Assembly: GCF_003287895.1 (NCBI RefSeq) | Contig: NZ_CP030280.1 | Span: 1,619,501 to 1,683,500, forward strand | Direction of reading: 5' to 3' | Length of the DNA stretch: 64,000 bases | Origin: Blautia argi | Lineage (GTDB): Bacteria > Bacillota > Clostridia > Lachnospirales > Lachnospiraceae | In this document: piece after piece, positions 1-9,225 of the stretch | How the letters are laid out: each line of letters opens with the position of its first letter | Numbering within the stretch: position 1 is the stretch's first letter | Notes under the pieces: generated by a model | Seen by the model: only the letters and a program-made list of their open reading frames with translations | What the model was told of the DNA's origin: nothing | The model's database searches: none | Translations under genes and position numbers: made by a program

Positions 1-492
1 TTAGTTATTGTTGGTAAAGATTCAGAAGGTTTTATGCCCATTATAGTAATTTCAGTAATAACTCTATTTTGTATGATATACAATTGTTCGGTGAACAATA
101 TGTTAAAAAAAGAAATAGAAATAGGCTCTTCACAAATTAGTATATTATTTGACAAAAAAGATGCATTATTTTTTGTTTTTACTATAATGCAATCTTTATC
201 TGTCGGAATGCTTTACAGTGGTGCTTTAACCCAATTAGATGAAAAGGTGATAGCAATTCTTTTTATAGTAGAATTGTGTATACATTTATTGATATTTTTC
301 CAAAATTATAATAAGGGAGAGAAAATCAAAAGCGATATTTTGGGATTGTCCAAAGTAAACTATCCTAAATGGCAATTGTTTGTACCTAAAAAAGTGGGAT
401 TTGGTCTTACTTTAAATTTTTCTTGTCCATTGACATATGCTATACTTGCAATATTGGTTGTAGGAATTATAGTTATATTAATTTATTCTTAA
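1..492 (+). CDS. DUF5808-like membrane protein, 5' end missing
   Basis: The frame is open from base 1, so the protein begins upstream of the window; the first ATG inside is at 34. About 160 residues are visible, with hydrophobic segments near visible residues 15-30, 60-80, 85-105 and 145-165. The C-terminal part has the pattern LFVPKKVGFGLTLNF followed by a Pro and a final membrane helix, which resembles the DUF5808 signature (FVPKRxGxGWTxNF) found at the C-terminus of SdpI/DUF1648-type membrane proteins. I infer a small integral membrane protein of unknown function, possibly linked to the ABC exporter downstream. The base composition is clearly more AT-rich than the housekeeping part of the window. 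Confidence 0.5.
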   Translation, partial: LVIVGKDSEGFMPIIVISVITLFCMIYNCSVNNMLKKEIEIGSSQISILFDKKDALFFVFTIMQSLSVGMLYSGALTQLDEKVIAILFIVELCIHLLIFFQNYNKGEKIKSDILGLSKVNYPKWQLFVPKKVGFGLTLNFSCPLTYAILAILVVGIIVILIYS

Positions 493-608
493 TAATATAG
501 AATCTATGTAGATGGAGAGATTAGCAAGGTAGTATCAAACATATTATGAAAAAATCGAATCTATTTCTTTGGCATGAACCAATTTTATTTAAGGAAATTC
601 CTTCAATT

Positions 609-651
609 TTATATTAGGAAGTTGTAAACTTCCTAATATAAAAATTTTTTT
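609..651 (+). terminator. Rho-independent terminator
   Basis: A perfect 15-bp stem (609-623 with 627-641) with a 3-nt loop is followed by a T-rich tract at 645-651. It ends the transcript of the membrane protein gene. The rest of 493-778 holds only an 8-bp inverted repeat near 690-726 and the ribosome binding site GAGAGGGG before 779. Confidence 0.8.
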
Positions 652-778
652 GATGGGGCTAAGCCAAACAAACGGGATGTAAAAACTTTTAAAACTTAAA
701 ATCATTGATTTCATTGAGTTTAAGTTGATTTCAAGAATACGAAGTTGACACTACCATTCGCAACTGAGAGGGGTAATT

Positions 779-2385
779 ATGAAAAAAATTTTTAGATTAG
801 TTAATAAATATTTATATCAGCATTTTATTTCAATATGTATTCTCTTTGTTGCGATTATTTTGTCTAGTATATGTACCCTGATAATACCCATTATATCTGG
901 GAATTTTGTTGATTATTTAGTTGATGAAAAAAAACAACAAGGGATTATCTTTTTTTGCCTCCTATTTGCAATAGTTAGTATTGCTAATATTTTAATTGGT
1001 TTTTTGTCCAATAGAATTTATACAAAAGTAAATTTGCAAATATTATATGAAATGGGACAAAGCTATATTCAACATATGCAGAAAATGAATGTTTTATATT
1101 TTAGTAATAAAAATATATCCCAAATAACTCAACAAATAAGTGTTGATATAAAAAGCGTCGTTGATTTCTTTTTTGATTTTTTTAGTAACGCAAGTATTAA
1201 CTTTTTTAAGATTCTTATACCGGCATTACTGGTTTTTTAGAATAAGCAGGGGTATGTGTTTTCTAATGCTTCTTTTGATGTTGATTTATTTGATTTCCTA
1301 CATTTTTTTTAAACAAAAATTATATGCCACTAGTTATGAAACCAAAAAAAATCAAAATGTATATTTTGGAGATTTGTATGAACAATTGCTTAAAATAAAA
1401 TTTATAAAAATATACAGTATTATGGATTGGTTTAACCAAACAATTCAGAAAACTTTTGATCAGTTACTTAAAGTAACAATGAAATTCCAAGTGATTCAAT
1501 ATATTTATTCAGGTTTAGATACAGCGATAATGTTTATTGGACAGTTAGGTGTATTTATTATCGGTGGTAATATGGTAATAAAAGGAAGGATAAGTATTGG
1601 AGAATTTACAATTATTAATACATACTTTAATATGGGAATTACAGCAGTGCGATATTTTTTTGGATTAGGAAAGAAAAAACAGGAAACATTGGTAGCTTAT
1701 GATAGATTAAATAGAATCATGGAACAAGAAGAAGAACATTTTGGTGAAATGTTATCAGATACTATATCTGAAGTTCGACTTCACAAATTGGGATTTTCAA
1801 TTAACAATAAAATTATTTTGAAAGATATAGAATGTAAATTTGATAAAGGGAATTCATATGCAATTAGTTGGAAAAAATGGTACAGGAAAGACGACTCTAT
1901 GTAATGTGCTTACTGGATTATATCAGGATTATACAGGCGTACTGAAGTATAATGGCGTATCTGCCAAAAGATATGATATGGAAAAACTAAGGAAAAAACG
2001 AATTGCCTTGATAGAGCAAGAACCAGAAATGCTTCAGGATACCCTATATAAAAATATAGCCCTTGATTTAGATATTCCTAAATCTTTAGTACAACATCTT
2101 ATAAAAGAGTGGTTTGATGATACCTCATTTTATGATTTAGATATGAAGATTAAAGAAAGATCTAATAATTTATCTGGCGGTGAAAAAGAGAAAATTGCTA
2201 TTTTAAGAACCCTTGTTAGAAATCCAGATATAATAATCATGGATGAACCTACAGCATCTTTAGATCAAAATAGTTGTGATCGATTAGAAAGTCTAATTTT
2301 AGATAATTGGAAGGACAAAATTTTAATTATTATTACACATGATGAAAGAATGATACATATATGTGACTATAAAATTCAATTATAA
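779..2385 (+). pseudogene. ABC exporter (permease + ATPase), two frameshifts
   Basis: Three overlapping reading frames add up to one half-size ABC exporter of about 535 residues: an N-terminal membrane domain and a C-terminal nucleotide-binding domain. The ATPase has Walker A GKNGTGKTT, a Q-loop (IEQEP), the signature LSGGEKEK, Walker B IIIMDEP and an H-loop (ITHDE). The organisation resembles the peptide/bacteriocin exporter subfamily; the substrate is unknown. The first break is in T6 at 1233-1238: removing one T joins LVF to RISRG. The second is at 1862-1863: removing one A restores YALVGKNGTGKTT. Both are single-base insertions, so they may be sequencing errors; as written, the product is split before its Walker A. 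A start at 779 follows GAGAGGGG at good spacing. Confidence 0.75.
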
Positions 2386-2539
2386 CAAAATTAGGATAAA
2401 TAACGAGTTTTAAGAATATATGGCATGTTATATCGATTATTAAAGTATGGTTGATAATAATGGAATAGATATTCTAAATTTTACATTAATATTGACTTCA
2501 AATATTAATTGTGCTACCATGAATTTGTAATTCAGTTTT

Positions 2540-2571
2540 ATTCTTCATAAAGAAGAATTGCAATTTTTTTC
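2540..2571 (+). terminator. Terminator-like hairpin after the ABC exporter
   Basis: ATTCTTC (2540-2546) pairs with GAAGAAT (2552-2558) and is followed closely by a T7 run (2564-2570). Confidence 0.55.
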
Positions 2572-2637
2572 TGACCATAAGGTTAGAATGAAAATTTAAA
2601 GTATTGATACTTACTTAAATTAAAAAGTGTATATATC

Positions 2638-2675
2638 AAAAGCATTCAGGAAGATATTCTTTGAATGCTTTTTTT
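2638..2675 (+). terminator. Strong Rho-independent terminator
   Basis: An 11-bp stem (2638-2648 with 2662-2672) runs straight into T7 (2669-2675). It separates the AT-rich exporter region from the methyltransferase operon. It also shows that an ATG-like start near 2665 is not the real start of the methyltransferase. Confidence 0.75.
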
Positions 2676-2721
2676 ATTGCCTTTTGGAAAGGAGAAGAAA
2701 GAAAAAATAAAAAGCAGAGAG

Positions 2722-2787
2722 AACGATATGAAAACCAGAATGGATTTTTGTATCGTTTTTTGTATGTGCAGAAAGGAGTATGATAGT
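2722..2787 (+). promoter_or_regulatory. Leader peptide embedded in a terminator hairpin (copy 1)
   Basis: AACGATA (2722-2728) pairs with TATCGTT (2751-2757), extended by two G-U pairs and four A-T pairs, with a 10-nt loop and then a T run to 2761. The stem contains an ATG at 2728-2730 that opens a peptide beginning MKTRMDFCIVFCM. The frame is the same as that of the methyltransferase downstream, so translation could also run on as an N-terminal extension. The same layout occurs at 10107-10208 before dnaN with a related peptide and compensatory changes in the stem. I infer a transcription attenuator controlled by leader translation; the signal sensed is unknown. Confidence 0.6.
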
Positions 2788-3834
2788 GTGCAAGAAAGTG
2801 ATTTACAGCGTGCAAGTAAAATTTTACGCACAGAATTTGGTTCCGATTGGAAACAAATTGTACAGACGTTAGGGACAAAGGAACTTACACATTGCGTAGG
2901 ACAAGATCTGACTTCTTTTATGGCATTTCCGGAACGGGCAGAAGGAGGCAACAATCAGTGGAGAGGAAATTGTTCCCCACAGGTTGTAGCAAAACTCATT
3001 CAGTTTGTAAAAAAAAGCAGGCAGTATGAAAAGAAGAAGGATTTTTTGTTTCTGGATCCCATGAGCGGTTCCGGAACCAGCCAAGATGTGGCAGAGAAAT
3101 TGCATATTTCCTCTGTCTTATATGATTTAAACCCGCATCCGCCAAAGGGGCTTGGAAATTGGAATGCATTGAAAGATGAAGTAATGCATAGTGCAGATTT
3201 AATTTTTTTCCATCCTCCGTACCATGATATTATCCGGTATTCCGGAAATATGTGGGGGAGACCTCATAAAGATGATTTGAGCAGATGTGAAAACTATGAA
3301 GATTATATTGAAAAACTGAACTATGTGATCAAAAAACTATATTTTAGCCTAAGACACAATGGATATCTGGCAATCCTGGTAGGAGACATCCGGCAGAAAG
3401 GCATCTTCCATTCTATTGCAGCAGATATGCTCCATATTGGAAATATGAAGTCCTGGATTGTAAAGGGCCAGTTTCATTGCACTTCCAATAAGAAACAATA
3501 TTCAGGAAAACCTTTTATTCCTATTGTGACAGAAACATTGGTACTTTTTCAAAAAGAAGAAATTTTTCTTGTACCATTTTCAATCAGAAAGGAAGGGACA
3601 TTCCAGATACATGAACAGGATTCTATTGCACTGACGTGGTTTCATTTATTACGAATGACAATGGAACATCTAGATGGACATGCAACGCTAAAGCAGCTAT
3701 ATCAGGAATTAAGAGAGCACCCAAAAGCCAAGAAGAATAAAAACTATGAGGCGAGAATTCGGGCAACTTTATATGAACATGCCGATTGTTTTCTGCCTTT
3801 AGCAAGAGGAACTTTTCGGCTAAAGTACCGATAG
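2788..3834 (+). CDS. DNA N4/N6 methyltransferase-like protein
   Basis: The 348-residue product has a SAM-binding motif LDPMSGSGTS near residues 88-97 and a catalytic-type HPPY motif (FFHPPYHDII) near residues 135-145. The order SAM motif then catalytic motif is the reverse of the beta-class Mod enzymes. HPPY in place of DPPY/NPPY is known in some N4/N6-like methylases, so activity is plausible but not proven. GTG 2788 is chosen because AGGAG (2774-2778) sits 9 nt upstream; an in-frame ATG at 2728 belongs to the leader peptide. No restriction endonuclease gene is adjacent, so this may be a solitary methylase protecting the element, or a non-restriction role. It heads an operon that continues to 9074. 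Confidence 0.7.
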   Translation: MQESDLQRASKILRTEFGSDWKQIVQTLGTKELTHCVGQDLTSFMAFPERAEGGNNQWRGNCSPQVVAKLIQFVKKSRQYEKKKDFLFLDPMSGSGTSQDVAEKLHISSVLYDLNPHPPKGLGNWNALKDEVMHSADLIFFHPPYHDIIRYSGNMWGRPHKDDLSRCENYEDYIEKLNYVIKKLYFSLRHNGYLAILVGDIRQKGIFHSIAADMLHIGNMKSWIVKGQFHCTSNKKQYSGKPFIPIVTETLVLFQKEEIFLVPFSIRKEGTFQIHEQDSIALTWFHLLRMTMEHLDGHATLKQLYQELREHPKAKKNKNYEARIRATLYEHADCFLPLARGTFRLKYR

Positions 3835-3847
3835 GAAAGAGGTGTGC

Positions 3848-4090
3848 ATGAAAGATGAAACAATGGCAGGATATTATCAGTTACTGATTGCAATCTTTTG
3901 CAACCTGAATGCAAGAGAGGCAAGATATCTTTATGACTATGGACCGGCTCACCCTATTTGCAGAAGAATGATGTACAGAAAATTAAAGCATCAGAAACAG
4001 GGGGATTGTTTTTCAGAAAAAGAAATTTTAGACAGGCTGGAACAGTTGGAAAAGAATGGATATTTTTACAGAGAAAAGAAAGGTACATGA
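3848..4090 (+). CDS. Small hypothetical protein
   Basis: An 80-residue protein that I do not recognise. ATG 3848 follows AGGAAAGAGG at suitable spacing, while the GTG at 3842 overlaps the ribosome binding site. It is rich in charged residues at its C-terminus and shows no membrane segment. Its TGA (4088-4090) overlaps the ATG at 4087 of the next frame. A different frame opens at 4095 with a plausible-looking peptide (MYLHKLADFRSFQKMG), so a +1 error near 4075-4085 that shortens this protein cannot be excluded. Confidence 0.5.
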   Translation: MKDETMAGYYQLLIAIFCNLNAREARYLYDYGPAHPICRRMMYRKLKHQKQGDCFSEKEILDRLEQLEKNGYFYREKKGT

Positions 4091-4755
4091 GGATATGTAT
4101 CTTCATAAACTGGCGGATTTTCGATCATTTCAGAAGATGGGAGTTGGTAAATACTATGGAACAAATAGAGGAAAAGAGACCAGATTCTTTAAAAGAAGGA
4201 GAAGATGTTTGGCACAAGAAACTGTATGATTGGAAAAAGGTATATCAGTTTGGAGCAGAAGAACACCTAACCACAGACGGAGAAGTACTAAATCAAATCC
4301 GAAGGGAATTATTGCAGGTTTGCGAGAACTATTTTTCTGGTACAACTGCTTATGACGGGTATAAGAAGAAAATTCCGCATACTGTTAAAGAGGACTATAT
4401 GGCAGGAGAAACGGAAATTCTTGGAACTGCGCAAAGACTGGTAAAGAAATATACGCAGAGCCAGAAATTCCGATATATACTTGTGAAGCGTCCTTGGCTT
4501 AGAAGAGCAGACCGGAGAAAACTTCAGGTGGATCTTTTAGTAGGAAGAATCCGGAAATTAGAGATTTGCGTAAAAAGGAAAGATATTCTTGGAATGCGTA
4601 TCTTTTCAAAAGAAGATGAACTGGATAAAATGCTGACAGAAGTTTATCAAAAAATAAAAGAACTTCCCAGAACAAGTAACAGTGTAGAAGGCATCGGAAA
4701 TAAGAAACGGTCCAGTTGGAAAAATCAGATGACATTAGAAGAATTTATTTGTTAA
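4087..4755 (+). CDS. Hypothetical protein of the island
   Basis: A 222-residue basic protein, not recognised. The ATG at 4087 overlaps the upstream stop (ATGA), which would give coupled translation; an in-frame ATG at 4156 with GGGAG 12 nt upstream is an alternative start and removes a hydrophobic, less convincing N-terminus. The middle is rich in Lys/Arg (KRPWLRRADRRKLQ), which would suit nucleic-acid binding, but no known motif is seen. It lies in the methyltransferase operon. Confidence 0.5.
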   Translation: MRICIFINWRIFDHFRRWELVNTMEQIEEKRPDSLKEGEDVWHKKLYDWKKVYQFGAEEHLTTDGEVLNQIRRELLQVCENYFSGTTAYDGYKKKIPHTVKEDYMAGETEILGTAQRLVKKYTQSQKFRYILVKRPWLRRADRRKLQVDLLVGRIRKLEICVKRKDILGMRIFSKEDELDKMLTEVYQKIKELPRTSNSVEGIGNKKRSSWKNQMTLEEFIC

Positions 4756-4773
4756 TTGAAAGGAGGAAACAGG

Positions 4774-5160
4774 GTGACAGATCAAAAAATGATTGCAAGT
4801 ATGGTAGGTGACTTTTATGGCGTATATCTTGGAAAATCCATGTTGGGAATTCAGGGACTTCTAAAGAAATACCATAACCATAAATTTATTATTACCTTGA
4901 TTTCTAATTTGGAAACTACAGTAGAAATTGATATGCATAAGGCAATGCATGAAATTTATGATTTCTATAAGAAACATAGAGGAAAAGGACAAAGAGCGGA
5001 CAGCGAATGGGAACAGATCATTGAAGAAGCAGGTAAGATAGGAAAGAAGTATGAAGGAAATACTTGGTGTAAGCAATTCCTGATTCAAATGATCAGTATT
5101 ATTGAGGAAGAGGACAAGGAAATTAGAGAAAAAAGAGAGGAATTAAAAAGAGCAGCATAA
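4774..5160 (+). CDS. Hypothetical protein of the island
   Basis: A 128-residue, mostly helical and highly charged protein with no recognised domain. GTG 4774 is preferred because AAAGGAGG lies at 4759-4766; the in-frame TTG at 4756 lies before that site. It ends in a Lys/Glu-rich helix. It sits between the preceding unknown gene and the PcfK-like gene and is followed by a hairpin. Confidence 0.6.
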   Translation: MTDQKMIASMVGDFYGVYLGKSMLGIQGLLKKYHNHKFIITLISNLETTVEIDMHKAMHEIYDFYKKHRGKGQRADSEWEQIIEEAGKIGKKYEGNTWCKQFLIQMISIIEEEDKEIREKREELKRAA

Positions 5161-5162
5161 CG

Positions 5163-5189
5163 GGAAGGGGGTAACCCCTTCCTGATTTT
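5163..5189 (+). terminator. GC-rich hairpin between genes
   Basis: GGAAGGGG (5163-5170) pairs with CCCCTTCC (5175-5182) across a 4-nt loop, followed by a short weak T stretch (5186-5189). It may act as a partial terminator or an mRNA-stabilising hairpin within the operon. Confidence 0.5.
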
Positions 5190-5205
5190 ATAGGAGGAAA
5201 TAAGA

Positions 5206-5872
5206 ATGCTTGAGACAATGATAGAAAATACGAAAGATTTGAATATGGTTGCAGACCGTTTAAGAGCAAGAGGTGAAATTTCACGTTTGCAGGAACTTTG
5301 CAGAGAAAGGCTGATACCAGAAAATGATATGCAGGATTTTTTTGCAGGGAAAAAGACTTCGGCTGGCAGAAGTGCCGTTGGAAGAAAAGAAATTTTCTAC
5401 TGCTTCTGAAAAGATTGCGGAAGAAATGTATCAGTTTGAAGGACCAGGGCTGACAGTGGCTTTAGGGCAGTATCTCTTGGAACGCTGCGAAAATGAAATC
5501 CTTAGTGCACAGATACTGCTGCCTCATAAATCTTTGGAAAAAGGAATCAATTTCATTCTGCAAAGAGTATATGAAGAGTCAAAAGACTACTTGCAACAGA
5601 ATCGAAATGGACAAAATGGTGCAGGAGTCGCAGTTAGTTCAGAAAAAGTGTACCATTGGTTGGAGGAATACTATGCATTAGATGATGCTGAGGAAGAAAG
5701 AAAAAAGAAAGAGGAAGAACGGGAAAGAAAAAGAAAAGCACAAGAAAAAACTGCTGTAAAAGGCGTGAAGACTTCTGTAAAGGAAAGCAAGACCAAAAAA
5801 GACAGTCAGATTTCTCTTTTTGATATGCTGGAAGATGGAGAAAAAATGGAGGAAAAAAATGATTGCGTATAA
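5206..5872 (+). pseudogene. PcfK-like protein, one frameshift
   Basis: Two frames join into a protein of about 221 residues: the first from ATG 5206 (good site AGGAGG upstream), the second ending at 5872. Removing one A from A5 at 5350-5354 joins FFAGK to RLRLAEVP without loss. The C-terminal half has the PcfK-like pattern: a helical segment ending in LEKGINFILQRVYEE, then VYHWLEEYYALDD and a long Lys/Glu coiled tail. PcfK-like proteins are encoded next to PcfJ in pCF10 and many Gram-positive elements; their biochemical role is unknown. Given the other +1 breaks in this window, a sequencing error is quite possible and the gene may be intact. It overlaps the next start by 14 nt. Confidence 0.6.
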
Positions 5873-6398
5873 AGCGTTTCAGAAGAATTTGAGTTGTTTG
5901 GGGTTTCAATATAAAGAAGCAGAATGGAATTATACAGAAAAGGCTGCCTGCAGGAAAACGGGGTTTCATTGTGCAGAAAACCCGCTGGACTGTCTGATTT
6001 ACTATAGCAATCCGGATTTAGCGCAGTATTGTGTGGTTGAAGTTGCCGGAGAACGCCAGGAAGAGGGCGATGACAGCAAAATTGCCTGCACACAGCTTCG
6101 GATTGTTAGAAGACTGACGTTATTGGAACTTTTAATAGAAGGGGTTGCATATATGCTCCAGTATCCACACAGAAGGCTGAGTAAAATCATACAGACAGAA
6201 AAAGGAAGTCCCATGGGTGGATTTACAGTGGTGCGTGGGAAACATCCCATCGGAAAAGGGAGGAAAGATACAATCCTTCTTCTCATCAGGGAAGATATTA
6301 AGGGAAATATCGTTAATTTTTCAGTCATCATAATTGACGGAAAAGAATATGTTCCAAATGTTTATTATGATTTTGATGGAAGAAAGGCAGAAGAATAA
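5859..6398 (+). CDS. DUF7666-like protein
   Basis: A 179-residue protein starting AYKAF and containing LGFQYKE, then TGFHCAENPLDCL and QYCVVEV, and then DDSKIACTQL. This order matches the N-terminal signature (TGFHACENPxD) of DUF7666 proteins, which are frequent in phages and mobile elements and whose function is unknown. The second half has a basic, Gly-rich stretch (GKHPIGKGRK) and beta-strand-like ends. ATG 5859 lies 6 nt after GGAGG (5848-5852) and overlaps the end of the PcfK-like gene, so the two are translationally linked. Its stop abuts the next start (TAAATG). Confidence 0.6.
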   Translation: MIAYKAFQKNLSCLGFQYKEAEWNYTEKAACRKTGFHCAENPLDCLIYYSNPDLAQYCVVEVAGERQEEGDDSKIACTQLRIVRRLTLLELLIEGVAYMLQYPHRRLSKIIQTEKGSPMGGFTVVRGKHPIGKGRKDTILLLIREDIKGNIVNFSVIIIDGKEYVPNVYYDFDGRKAEE

Positions 6399-8555
6399 AT
6401 GAGAAAAACAGAATTATTGGAAATCGGCTGTTTAGAGGCAACAAAAAAGATGTTAAAGTTTTCCAAAAAGGAAGAAAAAAAATCCAGAAAACAGAGATTA
6501 CAAAAGAAAATGAAAATGAGGAAGTTTGAATATGAAGTATCTGTAAAGATTTGTAAAAAAGGGGAGATTTTGGCAGTTTCATTTTTCAGGATAAAAGAAA
6601 TGCTTGCCGGACAAGTGCAGCCGGAGATAGTTGTATTCTTAAATAAAAAGGAGCGTACCTATCTTTCGTACCTTCCAAGAGAAGCAAAGTGGAGAACAGC
6701 CACAATTATAAAGATTATGGGCTATTTTTATGGGAGTTTTTATCACTGTACCAAAAGAGATTGGGCATTATTCCGGAAATATTTTGACACAGAATGTAGC
6801 AGATGGACACCTTTAAAAGTTAGTTCTATCAGAAGTATTATAGAAGAGTTTCAAACGGATATTTTATGGGATAGGATAGAGGAAAGGCGCAGACAAGAAA
6901 CCAATGAATGGGATCAGGTAATGTCCCAAATTCCGCTACTTCCAAAGGATTGGGAAAGGTGGTGCAGAAAATCGGCCATTACGCAGCACTATATTTTCTA
7001 CAAACCGGAAAGAAAAGGAGAAGGCTATTGCAGCAGATGCAACACGAGAGTGCAGGGGATTTTACCAAAACATAATCAATATGGTATCTGCCCGAAGTGT
7101 AGACAGCGAATACAATATAAATCCAAGAAAATGCAAAAAAGGATTATTCACAAAGCAGAGTGCACCTATTTGTTGCAGAAGTTCGGAACTAATCAAATGG
7201 TGATTCGGAAGTTTAACGTCTATGCAAAATTTCATCAAAAGCGTGACTTTGTTCCGGAAATAAGCTGGTTTGAAACCAGAAGGGTAATCGTAGAAAAAGA
7301 TTTTTCCCAGACAGCATATTATTATGGACAATATAAGGATGGCTCCTATCGGTGGAGAGAGTCTTTATATGCAGAGTACCATTATGATTTTGAAGGGAAT
7401 AAAGGCACGCTATATCAGAGAACCTTATTTTCTTTGAACCAGGGAATTTTGAAGACTTCCGGGTTATACGAACTTCAAAAGAACATGAAAATGGTAGAAC
7501 CGGAAACGTATTTATTATACCGTTATCATTGTCCGGCTATTGAGAAAGCTGCAAAGGCGGGATTGAAAAAGTTTGTGATCCAAAGCATCCATAAAAAGAG
7601 CCGACTTCCAAATCACAGAAAACTGATAGAAATTTTGGGAATCAATAGTTGCCTGCTAAAGCAGTTGGTGAAAATGGACGGCGGAATAGCTGGTTTATCC
7701 TGGCTGCAAAAGATGAAGAATACACAAAAGTGGATTTCAGAGGATATACTTCGTTATTTTGAAAAACATAATATTTCCACAATAGATGTTGCCTTTATTG
7801 AAAATCAAATGTCGCCACAGCAGATTTACCATTATTTAAGAAGAATGGAAAAGGAAAGCGGGCTGCCCGTAGAGAAGATTTTGACGATATGGAGAGATTA
7901 TCTGTCCATGGCAAAAAAAATAGGAGAAAATCTAAAGGACTCCATCGTTTATAGACCACGGGAGTTAGAAAGAAGGCATGATGAGGCGGTAATAGCCCTG
8001 CAGGAAATAGACACAAAGCAGAGAGCAGAGGAACTACGGGGGAAATTTCCAAATCTGGAAAAGGTTTGTAGGGAAATCACGCCCATCTATCAGTCACTGA
8101 AAGATGAAAAATATGCAGTGCTGGTTCCTCAAAAGATTGAAGATATTATAAAAGAAGGAAAAGCATTGCATCATTGTGTAGGTACTCAGGAATGCTATTT
8201 TGACCGGATCAGCAGAAAAACCTCTTATATTGTTTTCTTACGCAGACAGGAAGAATTGGAAAAGGAATTTTATACGATGGAAATTGAACCAGATGGAAAC
8301 ATTGTACAAAAAAGTAAGGACTATAACAGAACGGGAGAGGACTATGAAGAGGCAGAACCATTTTTAAAGAAATGGGAAAAGAATGTATTGAAAAAGATAA
8401 GGAACCAGGAAAAAGATCCTACAAAAACGCAGGTTACACTATGGACTGCGGAGCTTTCTGCTGCTTATAAGGATCATGTGGTGATGAAAGGTGGAAAATA
8501 TCAGGGCCAGTATCTGTCAGATGTGCTGAAAGCAGAACAGGAAGCAGCTGCTTAG
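6399..8555 (+). CDS. PcfJ-like protein 1
   Basis: A 718-residue protein with the PcfJ layout. A zinc ribbon is near residues 210-235 (CSRCN and CPKCR, two CxxC pairs), then a long helical middle, and the hallmark segment KALHHCVGTQE near residues 587-597 followed by a mixed beta region. PcfJ was named from conjugative plasmid pCF10 and the family is common in integrative elements, but no activity is established. The zinc ribbon suggests nucleic-acid binding. The gene follows the DUF7666 gene without a gap and precedes an unknown gene by 15 nt. A second, divergent PcfJ-like protein is encoded at 12004-14079. Confidence 0.75.
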   Translation: MRKTELLEIGCLEATKKMLKFSKKEEKKSRKQRLQKKMKMRKFEYEVSVKICKKGEILAVSFFRIKEMLAGQVQPEIVVFLNKKERTYLSYLPREAKWRTATIIKIMGYFYGSFYHCTKRDWALFRKYFDTECSRWTPLKVSSIRSIIEEFQTDILWDRIEERRRQETNEWDQVMSQIPLLPKDWERWCRKSAITQHYIFYKPERKGEGYCSRCNTRVQGILPKHNQYGICPKCRQRIQYKSKKMQKRIIHKAECTYLLQKFGTNQMVIRKFNVYAKFHQKRDFVPEISWFETRRVIVEKDFSQTAYYYGQYKDGSYRWRESLYAEYHYDFEGNKGTLYQRTLFSLNQGILKTSGLYELQKNMKMVEPETYLLYRYHCPAIEKAAKAGLKKFVIQSIHKKSRLPNHRKLIEILGINSCLLKQLVKMDGGIAGLSWLQKMKNTQKWISEDILRYFEKHNISTIDVAFIENQMSPQQIYHYLRRMEKESGLPVEKILTIWRDYLSMAKKIGENLKDSIVYRPRELERRHDEAVIALQEIDTKQRAEELRGKFPNLEKVCREITPIYQSLKDEKYAVLVPQKIEDIIKEGKALHHCVGTQECYFDRISRKTSYIVFLRRQEELEKEFYTMEIEPDGNIVQKSKDYNRTGEDYEEAEPFLKKWEKNVLKKIRNQEKDPTKTQVTLWTAELSAAYKDHVVMKGGKYQGQYLSDVLKAEQEAAA

Positions 8556-8570
8556 AAGAAAAGGAGAAAT

Positions 8571-9074
8571 ATGGAAAAAGAATATCAAATAGTGACAAAA
8601 AATATACCGGATAAGAATTTGCAGAAATTAAAACATATCCGGCAGAAAAACCAGTATGGTTGTTATGAGGAGAACCTGGAAGGAATGTATACAGAAAGAG
8701 GGGTATACAGACTGTTTCGCAAATATGTTAATAAACAGGAATATCCTTTCTATCAGGACTGGAAACAGGATATGCTGAAAATGGGCATTTTACTAAAAGG
8801 CCCTAAAACAGAGCTGGCAGTAAAAAGAAAGGGTGAGCATATAGTGGAAGAAATCTGTATTACGGTGAAGACGATAGAAGATGCCTGTAACCTTGTACGG
8901 CAAGCATATAGAGATTCCGATGTATGTTTGGGAGAGCTTTTTCGAAACATAGAAATTCAAGGATTGAGCATTCAGGAAGTAGTGGAAGTATTTTCCATAC
9001 TGTATCGTGAACTGGAAAATGACAGAGTCTGTCGTGTGAATGTGGAAGAAAAATTTTTCACATTTGTAGCATAG
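8571..9074 (+). CDS. Hypothetical protein of the island
   Basis: A 167-residue protein not recognised. ATG 8571 follows AAAAGGAG. It is soluble, with alternating charged and aromatic residues and no cysteine cluster or membrane segment. It is the last gene of the first operon. The 9075-9225 gap holds a GC-rich hairpin (about 9091-9114) with no T tract after it. Confidence 0.55.
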   Translation: MEKEYQIVTKNIPDKNLQKLKHIRQKNQYGCYEENLEGMYTERGVYRLFRKYVNKQEYPFYQDWKQDMLKMGILLKGPKTELAVKRKGEHIVEEICITVKTIEDACNLVRQAYRDSDVCLGELFRNIEIQGLSIQEVVEVFSILYRELENDRVCRVNVEEKFFTFVA

Positions 9075-9225
9075 AAATTTGATGATGGCGGGGGTGTGTC
9101 GGTGACATGCCCCCTAAAAAATACCATGAACAGCCAATTACGCAATAAAAAAGGCAATTTAAACAAAGAACCTTGTGGTTTTACCGGAGCATGCTATTCT
9201 AAAAGAAAAAGGGGAGGGAATACAA

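Noticed and set aside
2636..2954. Minus-strand frames opposite the methyltransferase
   Set aside because: They mirror the strong plus-strand coding frame and lack ribosome binding sites.
9088..9116. GC-rich hairpin as terminator of the first island operon
   Set aside because: It is followed by A residues, not T, on the plus strand. On the minus strand there is no gene for it to end.
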